From: Symsagittifera roscoffensis
Taxonomy: Eukaryota; Xenacoelomorpha; Acoela; Convolutidae
Assembly (NCBI RefSeq): GCF_963678635.1
Contig: NC_087063.1
Coordinates: forward strand, 78,324-142,323
DNA: 64,000 nucleotides
Direction of reading: 5' to 3'
Shown in pieces: positions 55,681 to 64,000 of the stretch. Each line of letters starts with the position of its first letter. Position 1 is the first letter of the stretch. A program made the position numbers and the translations under genes. A model generated the notes under the pieces. It made no database searches, was not told where the DNA came from, and was given only the letters and a program-made list of their open reading frames with translations.

Positions 55681-56323
55681 AGGCTAACGGCCAAGAAAAA
55701 CTGTCCCACCCAAATCTCCCAGCAAAAAGGAAAATTAACCAAAGATTTTGCCCAAAGAATTCCATATAGGTCTGTCCTGTCTCCGTTCACAGGAACTGCT
55801 GGCTGCGCAATGAGATTACCCTCACGTTGTGGCCGAAAAATTTAAGGGTAAAATGAGGATTTTAACAACTTGATTTTAACACTCTTGGTTTACGCACCTG
55901 ACTTTACGGCAAGAATTTAAGACTGACATTCGGACTGATCAAGAGCGTCATTGAACATCTCACTGCACACTGGCTACATAGATAGATATAAATAAAGTAC
56001 AATTACAGATAAAAAGATAAACTAGAAGGAGGTACCGAAGGTCGCCTCATGACACAGAAAGTTTTTGAATTTTGAAGTTTTTGATTTCCAATTTGGCGTT
56101 AAAAAACTCCACAAACTGACGTTAATCGAGTAAAATTAAGTTAGGCATAAACAAGCTTTTGTAAGCTTGCTTAGCCTCACCTTTTTAGCTTGAAATTAAA
56201 TCAAAAATTTCAAACTGGTGTTTCTCGACACAGAAACTTTTTCCAACAGTTTTTAGTGTCGTTGAAAACACACTTTCAATTGATAGTTCATTCCACCGCT
56301 TCCGATGATTATTTGTGGTACCT
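55681..56323. other. Spacer; nothing recognised
   Basis: No gene or repeat is firmly seen. A short exon-like piece with an acceptor-like CGTTCACAG near 55793 is too brief to support. Confidence 0.3.
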
Positions 56324-56849
56324 GATTTTGCATGGAAAACAAAAAAAACACACCCGATTACAGTGTTCCTCCATATTTTTCAAATGGGCAGAAGAACGAT
56401 AAATTTTTTTGAACAAATGCCCGCATTAACGATAATAACCAAGCACTCGAAATGTGTCAAAATCCTATTGTCTTATTATGATCTGTCCTTATTCAGGAAT
56501 CACGGAAAAATCAATGGCTAATTTTCCAACGGTTTCTTCGCTGAATCAACCAAATGTAACCTCTATTAACCTTCTGCTTAATTCACGATTTTGCATGGAA
56601 AACAAAAAAAAAACACACCCGAATACAGTGTTCCTCCATATTTTTCAAATGGGCAGAAGAACGATAAATTTTTTGAACAAATGCCCGCATTAACGATAAT
56701 AACCAAGCACTCGAAATATGTCAAAATCATATTGTCTTATTATGATCTGTCCTTTTTCAGGAATCACGGAAAAATCAATGGCTAATTTTCCAACGGTTTC
56801 TTCGCTGAATGAACCAAATGTAACCTCTATTAACCTTATGCTTGACAAT
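56324..56849. repeat. 263-bp tandem duplication
   Basis: Two close copies start at 56324 and 56587 (GATTTTGCATGGAAAAC). Each contains an acceptor-like pyrimidine tract ending in TTCAG, followed by a short open stretch (MANFPTVSSLN). In the second copy that stretch runs on to a stop at 56943-56945. It may be a duplicated terminal exon, but I do not recognise a protein. Confidence 0.8.
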
Positions 56850-56945
56850 TACGATAAAAAAATTTATTTGCCAAAGAAAAAACCAGAAAAATCAGAAAAT
56901 TGCACTAATCAACATGGTGTCGAACCCAATTTGAACCTTGATTGA

Positions 56946-57281
56946 AGAAAACACAAACAAACAAGACCTAAAAAAGCTTTCAATCAAAAACAAATTGAGC
57001 ATTCAAATAATTTAGTTAACCCAGAATGGTTCTATTAAGACATAAAAGATAAGACTAGACTAGCATCCTTTTTGGCACGAACCTATCAGGCCAAAAACAG
57101 ATAGCGCGAAAACATACTGCGTACTCTGTTTCTCTATAAGATAGCCATAAAGATTTCAGCTCAGATAGCCAAGTTCAAACATAGAAATGTGGATACTGGA
57201 TACTTCCCAGAAAAGATTTGATTTTGTAAATTTATGATACTTTTTTTAAACTGCAGCGCAAAACCTTCGGGGGTCGCGGCA
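56946..57281. other. Spacer before the satellite; nothing recognised
   Basis: AT-rich sequence with no supported gene or repeat; it abuts the first 119-bp monomer. Confidence 0.35.
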
Positions 57282-60200
57282 AACGATTCTTGGCACGAAA
57301 TTGTGTTTTCAACTGAAAGGTGGCAAGTTGACGTTCCTTCTACTACCACTAATTTCGAAGCAAAGTGCATCGCTCACTAATAGGTATTCCTTGAGAGGGA
57401 AAAGATTCTTGGCACGAAATTGTGTTTTCAACGGAAAGGTGGCAAGTTGATGTTCCTTCTACTACCACTAATTTCGAAGCAAAGTGCATCGCTCACTAAT
57501 AGGTATTCCTTGAGAGGGAAAAGATTCTTGGCACGAAATTGTGTTTTCAAAAGAAAGGTGGCAAGTTGATGTTCCTTCTACTACCACTAATTTTGAAGCA
57601 AAGTGCATCGCTCACTAATAGGTATTCCTTGAGAGGGAAAAGATTCTTGGCACGAAATTGTGTTTTCAACGGAAAGGTGGCAAGTTGATGTTCCTTCTAC
57701 TACCACTAATTTCGAAGCGAAGTGCATCGCTCACTAATAGGTATTCCTTGAGAGGGAAAAGATTCTTGGCACGAAATTGTGTTTTCAAAAGAAAGGTGGC
57801 AAGTTGATGTTCCTTCTACTACCACTAATTTCGAAGCAAAGTGCATCGCTCACTAATAGGTATTCCTTGAGAGGGAAAAGATTCTTGGCACGAAATTGTG
57901 TTTTCAACAGAAAGGTGGCAAGTTGATGTTCCTTCTAGTACCACTAATTTTGAAGCAAAGTGCATCGCTCACTAATAGGTATTCCTTGAGAGGGAAAAGA
58001 TTCTTGGCACGAAATTGTGTTTTCAAGGGAAAGGTGGCAAGTTGATGTTCCTTCTACTACCACTAATTTCGAAGCAAAGTGCATCGCTCACTAATAGGTA
58101 TTCCTTGAGAGGGAAAAGATTCTTGGCACGAAATTGTGTTTTCAAAAGAAAGGTGGCAAGTTGATGTTCCTTCTACTACCACTAATTTTGAAGCAAAGTG
58201 CATCGCTCACTAATAGGTATTCCTTGAGAGGGAAAAGATTCTTGGCACGAAATTGTGTTTTCAAAAGAAAGGTGGCAAGTTGATGTTCCTTCTACTACCA
58301 CTAATTTTGAAGCAAAGTGCATCGCTCACTAATAGGTATTCCTTGAGAGGGAAAAGATTCTTGGCACGAAATTGTGTTTTCAACGGAAAGGTGGCAAGTT
58401 GATGTTCCTTCTACTACCACTAATTTCGAAGCGAAGTGCATCGCTCACTAATAGGTATTCCTTGAGAGGGAAAAGATTCTTGGCACGAAATTGTGTTTTC
58501 AAAAGAAAGGTGGCAAGTTGATGTTCCTTCTACTACCACTAATTTCGAAGCAAAGTGCATCGCTCACTAATAGGTATTCCTTGAGAGGGAAAAGATTCTT
58601 GGCACGAAATTGTGTTTTCAACGGAAAGGTGGCAAGTTGATGTTCCTTCTACTACCACTAATTTCGAAGCGAAGTGCATCGCTCACTAATAGGTATTCCT
58701 TGAGAGGGAAAAGATTCTTGGCACGAAATTGTGTTTTCAAAAGAAAGGTGGCAAGTTGATGTTCCTTCTACTACCACTAATTTCGAAGCAAAGTGCATCG
58801 CTCACTAATAGGTATTCCTTGAGAGGGAAAAGATTCTTGGCACGAAATTGTGTTTTCAACAGAAAGGTGGCAAGTTGATGTTCCTTCTAGTACCACTAAT
58901 TTTGAAGCAAAGTGCATCGCTCACTAATAGGTATTCCTTGAGAGGGAAAAGATTCTTGGCACGAAATTGTGTTTTCAACGGAAAGGTGGCAAGTTGATGT
59001 TCCTTCTACTACCACTAATTTCGAAGCGAAGTGCATCGCTCACTAATAGGTATTCCTTGAGAGGGAAAAGATTCTTGGCACGAAATTGTGTTTTCAAAAG
59101 AAAGGTGGCAAGTTGATGTTCCTTCTACTACCACTAATTTCGAAGCAAAGTGCATCGCTCACTAATAGGTATTCCTTGAGAGGGAAAAGATTCTTGGCAC
59201 GAAATTGTGTTTTCAACAGAAAGGTGGCAAGTTGATGTTCCTTCTAGTACCACTAATTTCGAAGCAAAGTGCATCGCTCACTAATAGGTATTCCTTGAGA
59301 GGGAAAAGATTCTTGGCACGAAATTGTGTTTTCAAAAGAAAGGTGGCAAGTTGATGTTCCTTCTACTACCACTAATTTTGAAGCAAAGTGCATCGCTCAC
59401 TAATAGGTATTCCTTGAGAGGGAAAAGATTCTTGGCACGAAATTGTGTTTTCAAAAGAAAGGTGGCAAGTTGATGTTCCTTCTACTACCACTAATTTTGA
59501 AGCAAAGTGCATCGCTCACTAATAGGTATTCCTTGAGAGGGAAAAGATTCTTGGCACGAAATTGTGTTTTCAACGGAAAGGTGGCAAGTTGATGTTCCTT
59601 CTACTACCACTAATTTCGAAGCAAAGTGCATCGCTCACTAATAGGTATTCCTTGAGAGGGAAAAGATTCTTGGCACGAAATTGTGTTTTCAACGGAAAGG
59701 TGGCAAGTTGATGTTCCTTCTACTACCACTAATTTCGAAGCAAAGTGCATCGCTCACTAATAGGTATTCCTTGAGAGGGAAAAGATTCTTGGCACGAAAT
59801 TGTGTTTTCAAAAGAAAGGTGGCAAGTTGATGTTCCTTCTACTACCACTAATTTTGAAGCAAAGTGCATCGCTCACTAATAGGTATTCCTTGAGAGGGAA
59901 AAGATTCTTGGCACGAAATTGTGTTTTCAACGGAAAGGTGGCAAGTTGATGTTCCTTCTACTACCACTAATTTCGAAGCGAAGTGCATCGCTCACTAATA
60001 GGTATTCCTTGAGAGGGAAAAGATTCTTGGCACGAAATTGTGTTTTCAAAAGAAAGGTGGCAAGTTGATGTTCCTTCTACTACCACTAATTTCGAAGCAA
60101 AGTGCATCGCTCACTAATAGGTATTCCTTGAGAGGGAAAAGATTCTTGGCACGAAATTGTGTTTTCAACAGAAAGGTGGCAAGTTGATGTTCCTTCTAGT

Positions 60201-63200
60201 ACCACTAATTTTGAAGCAAAGTGCATCGCTCACTAATAGGTATTCCTTGAGAGGGAAAAGATTCTTGGCACGAAATTGTGTTTTCAAAAGAAAGGTGGCA
60301 AGTTGATGTTCCTTCTACTACCACTAATTTCGAAGCAAAGTGCTGCATCGCTCACTAATAGGTATTCCTTGAGAGGGAAAAGATTCTTGGCACGAAATTG
60401 TGTTTTCAACAGAAAGGTGGCAAGTTGATGTTCCTTCTAGTACCACTAATTTCGAAGCAAAGTGCATCGCTCACTTATAGGTATTCCTTGAGAGGGAAAA
60501 GATTCTTGGCACGAAATTGTTTTTTCAACTCAAAGGTGGCAAGTTGATGTTCCTTCTAGTACCACTAATTTCGAAGCAAAGTGCATCGCTCACTAATAGG
60601 TATTCCTTGAGAGGGAAAAGATTCTTGGCGCGAAATTGTGTTTTCAAAAGAAAGTTGGCAAGTTGACGTTCCTTCTACTACCACTAATTTCGAAGCAGGT
60701 GCATCGCTCACTAATAGGTATTCCTTGAGAGGGAAAAGATTCTTGGCACGAAATTGTGTTTTCAACAGAAAGGTGGCAAGTTGATGTTCCTTCTAGTACC
60801 ACTAATTTCGAAGCAAAGTGCATCGCTCACTAATAGGTATTCCTTGAGAGGGAAAAGATTCTCGGGACGAAATGTGTTTTCAACTGAAAGTTGGCAAGTT
60901 GATGTTCCTTCTAGTACCACTAATTTCGAAGCAAAGTGCATCGCTCACTAATATGTATTCCTTGAGAGGGAAAAAATTCTTGGCACGAAATTGTGTTTTC
61001 AACTGAAAGGTGGCAAATTGATGTTCCTTCTAATACCACTAATTTCGAAGCAATATGCATCGCTCACTAATAGATATTCCTTGAGAGGGAAAAAATTCTT
61101 GTCACGAAATTGTGTTTTCAACTGAAAGGTGGCAAGTTGATGTTCCTTCTAGTACCACTAATTTCGAAGCAAAGTGCATCGCTCACTAATAGGTATTCCT
61201 TGAGAGGAAAAGATTCTTGGCACGAAATTGTGTTTTCAACTGAAAGGTGGCAAGTTGATGTTCCTTCTAGTACCGCTAAATTCGAAGCAAAGTGCATCGC
61301 TCACTAATGGTATTCCTTGAGAGGGAAAAGATTCTTGGCTTGAAGTTGTGTTTTCAACTGAAAGGTGGCAAGTTGATGTTCCTTCTAGTACCACTAATTT
61401 CGAAGCAAAGTGCATCGCTCACTAATAGGTATTCCTTGAGGGGGAAAATATTCTTGGCACGAGATTGTGTTTTCAACTGAAAGGTGGCAAGTTGATGTTC
61501 CTTCTAGTACCACTAATTTCGAAGCAAAGTGCATCGCTCACTAATAGGTATTCCTTGAGAGGGAAAAGATTCTTGGCACGAAATTATGTTTTCAACTGAA
61601 AGGTGGCAAGTTGATGTTCCTTCTAGTACCACTAATTTCGAAGCAAAGTGCATCGCTCACTAATATGTATTCCTTGAGAGGGAAAAAATTCTTGGCACGA
61701 AATTGTGTTTTCAACTGAAAGGTGGCAAATTGATGTTCCTTCTAATACCACTAATTTCGAAGCAATATGCATCGCTCACTAATAGGTATTCCTTGAGAGG
61801 GAAAAAACTCTTGTCACGAAATTGTGTTTTCAACTGAAAGGTGGCAAGTTGATGTTCCTTCTAGTACCACTAATTTCGAAGCAAAGTGCATCGCTCACTA
61901 ATAGGTATTCCTTGAGAGGAAAAGATTCTTGGCACGAAATTGTGTTTTCAACTGAAAGGTGGCAAGTTGATGTTCCTTCTAGTACCGCTAAATTCGAAGC
62001 AAAGTGCATCGCTCACTAATGGTATTCCTTGAGAGGGAAAAGATTCTTGGCTTGAAGTTGTGTTTTCAACTGAAAGGTGGCAAGTTGATGTTCCTTCTAG
62101 TACCACTAATTTCGAAGCAAAGTGCATCGCTCACTAATAGGTATTCCTTGAGGGGGAAAATATTCTTGGCACGAGATTGTGTTTTCAACTGAAAGGTGGC
62201 AAGTTGATGTTCCTTCTAGTACCACTAATTTCGAAGCAAAGTGCATCGCTCACTAATAGGTATTCCTTGAGAGGGAAAAGATTCTTGGCACGAAATTATG
62301 TTTTCAACTGAAAGGTGGCAAGTTGATGTTCCTTCTAGTACCACTTATTTTGAAGTAAAGTGCATCGCTCACTAATAGGTATTCCTTGAGAGGGAAAAGA
62401 TTCTTGGCACGAAATTGTGTTTTCAACTGAGAGGTGGCAAGATGATGTTACTTCTAGTACCACTAATTTCGAAGCAAAGTGCATCGCTCACTAATAGGTA
62501 TTCCTTGAGAGGGAAAAGATTTTTGGCTTGAAATTTTGTTTTCAACTAAAAGGTGGCAAGTTGATGTTCCTTCTAGTACCACTATTTTCGAAGCAAAGTG
62601 CATCGCACACTAATAGGTATTCCTTGAGAGGGAAAAAATTGTTGGCACGAAACTGTGTTTTCAACTGAAAGGTGGCAAGTTGATGTTCCTTCTAGTACCA
62701 CTAATTTCCAAGCAAAGTGCATCGCTCACTAATAGTTATTCCTTGAGAGGGAAAAGATTCTTGGCACGAAATTGTGTTTTCAACTGAAAGGTGGCAAGTT
62801 GATGTTCCTTCAAGTACCACTAATTTCGAAGCAAAGTGCATCGCTCACTAATAGGTATTCCTCGAGAGGGAAAAGATTGTTGGCACGAAATTGTGTTTTC
62901 AACTGAAAGGTGGCAAGTTGATGTTCCTTCTAGTACCACTAATTTCAAAGTAAAGTGCATCGCTCACTGATAGGTATTCCTTGAGAGGGAAAAGATTCTT
63001 GGCACGAAATTGTGTTTTCAACTGAAAGGTGGCAAGTTGATGTTCCTTCTAGTACCACTAACTTCGAAGCAAAGTGCATCGCTCACTAATAGGTATTCCT
63101 TGAGAGGGAAAAGATTCTTGGCTTGAAGTTGTGTTTTCAACTGAAAGGTTGCAAGTTGATGTTCCTTCTAGTACCACTAATTTCGAAGCAAAGTGCATCG

Positions 63201-64000
63201 CTCACTAATAGGTATTCCTTGAGAGGGAAAAGATTTTTGGCTTGAAATTGTGTTTTTAACTAAAAGGTGGCAAGTTGATGTTCCTTCTATTACCACTATT
63301 TTCGAAGCAAAGTGCATCGCACACTAATAGGTATTCCTTGAGAGGGAAAAAATTGTTGGCACGAAACTGTGTTTTCAACTGAAAGGTGGCAAGTTGATGT
63401 TCCTTCTAGTACCACTAATTTCGAAGCAAAGTGCATCGCTCACTAATAGTTATTCCTTGAGAGGGAAAAGATTCTTGGCACGAAATTGTGTTTTCAACTG
63501 AAAGGTGGCAAGTTGATATTCCTTCAAGTACCACTAATTTCGAAGCAAAGTGCATCGCTCACTAATAGGTATTCCTTGAGAGGGAAAAGATTGTTGGCAC
63601 GAAATTGTGTTTTCAACTGAAAGGTGGCAAGTTGATGTTCCTTCTAGTACCACTAATTTCGAAGTAAAGTGCATCGCTCACTGATAGGTATTCCTTGAGA
63701 GGGAAAAGATTCTTGGCACGAAATTGTGTTTTCAACTGAAAGGTGGCAAACTGATGTTCCTTCTAGTACCACTAACTTCGAAGCAAAGTGCATCGCTCAC
63801 TAATAGGTATTCCTTGAGAGGGAAAAGATTCTTGGCTTGAAGTTGTGTTTTCAACTGAAAGGTTGCAAGTTGATGTTCCTTCTAGTACCACTAATTTCGT
63901 AGCAAAGTGCATCGCTCACCAATAGGTATTCCTTGAGAGGGAAAAGATTTTTGGCTTGAAATTGTGTTTTCAACTAAAAGGTGGCAAGTTGATGTTCCTT
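57282..64000. repeat. 119-bp satellite array, at least 56 copies, running off the right edge
   Basis: Monomers start GATTCTTGGCACGAAATTGT (57285, 57404, 57523) and end TATTCCTTGAGAGGGAAAA. Two sub-arrays are visible. Up to about 60.5 kb most monomers carry CTACTACCAC, and types CGGAAAG, AAGAAAG and CAGAAAG recur, partly as trimers. Beyond it monomers carry AACTGAAAG and CTAGTACCAC, with a six-monomer higher-order unit of about 713 bp. The period is not a multiple of three, so short frames inside are not genes. Confidence 0.98.

Noticed and set aside
60754-62192. Repeated 60-66-codon frames in the 119-bp array
   Set aside because: Unit length is not a multiple of three and the frames change from copy to copy; identical frames at 61110 and 61822 reflect the higher-order repeat.

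Overview
The window is invertebrate metazoan nuclear DNA. It is AT-rich, and its genes carry spliceosomal introns and AATAAA signals. It holds a Ty3/gypsy retroelement, two large satellite arrays and many inverted repeats. Nothing in it allows a more precise placement by eye.

Region 1 (1 to about 18.0 kb) is GC-richer and is dominated by a giant Ty3/gypsy element on the minus strand. Read in its own direction it has: a candidate U3/leader with a TATA box (about 15.62 kb) and repeats; a 14-bp minisatellite (15.24-14.53 kb); one unbroken 2935-codon gag-pol frame (14247-5440) that ends in a macro-domain-like module; a 0.6-kb gap with a 20-bp tandem repeat; and a second open frame that starts at 4856 and is still open at base 1 (at least 1618 codons). 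The second frame sits in the env position. It carries an SGNH/GDSL-hydrolase domain, a second diverged SGNH-like domain and a hydrophobic segment. Neither frame has a break, so the insertion looks young. The 3' end and 3' LTR lie outside the window.

Region 2 (18.0-23.2 kb) holds a plus-strand DAXX homologue in two coding exons. It has the helical histone-binding core, an RRM-like segment, an acidic tract and a C-terminal SUMO-interaction-type motif. Its intron contains a palindromic MITE.

Region 3 (23.5-38.5 kb) is repetitive: about 42 copies of a 116-bp satellite, a 4.1/4.7-kb tandem segmental duplication with tRNA-derived SINE-like pieces, a diverged tandem repeat and an interleaved inverted repeat.

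Region 4 (38.8-44.5 kb) holds plus-strand SYAP1/SAP47 (four coding exons, BSD domain) and NTF2 (coding sequence in one exon). Between them are a tRNA-like sequence and a 0.58-kb foldback element.

Region 5 (44.5-57.2 kb) is AT-rich. It has a decayed open frame, a long inverted repeat (arms near 48.0-48.9 and 54.4-55.4 kb) around the last exons of an unrecognised gene, and a 263-bp duplication. Region 6 (57.28-64.0 kb) is a 119-bp satellite array running off the window.

The host genes (DAXX, SYAP1, NTF2) are unrelated housekeeping-type genes, all on the plus strand, with no sign of joint regulation. The most unusual content is the retroelement: a polyprotein with a terminal macro domain followed by a large SGNH-containing ORF.
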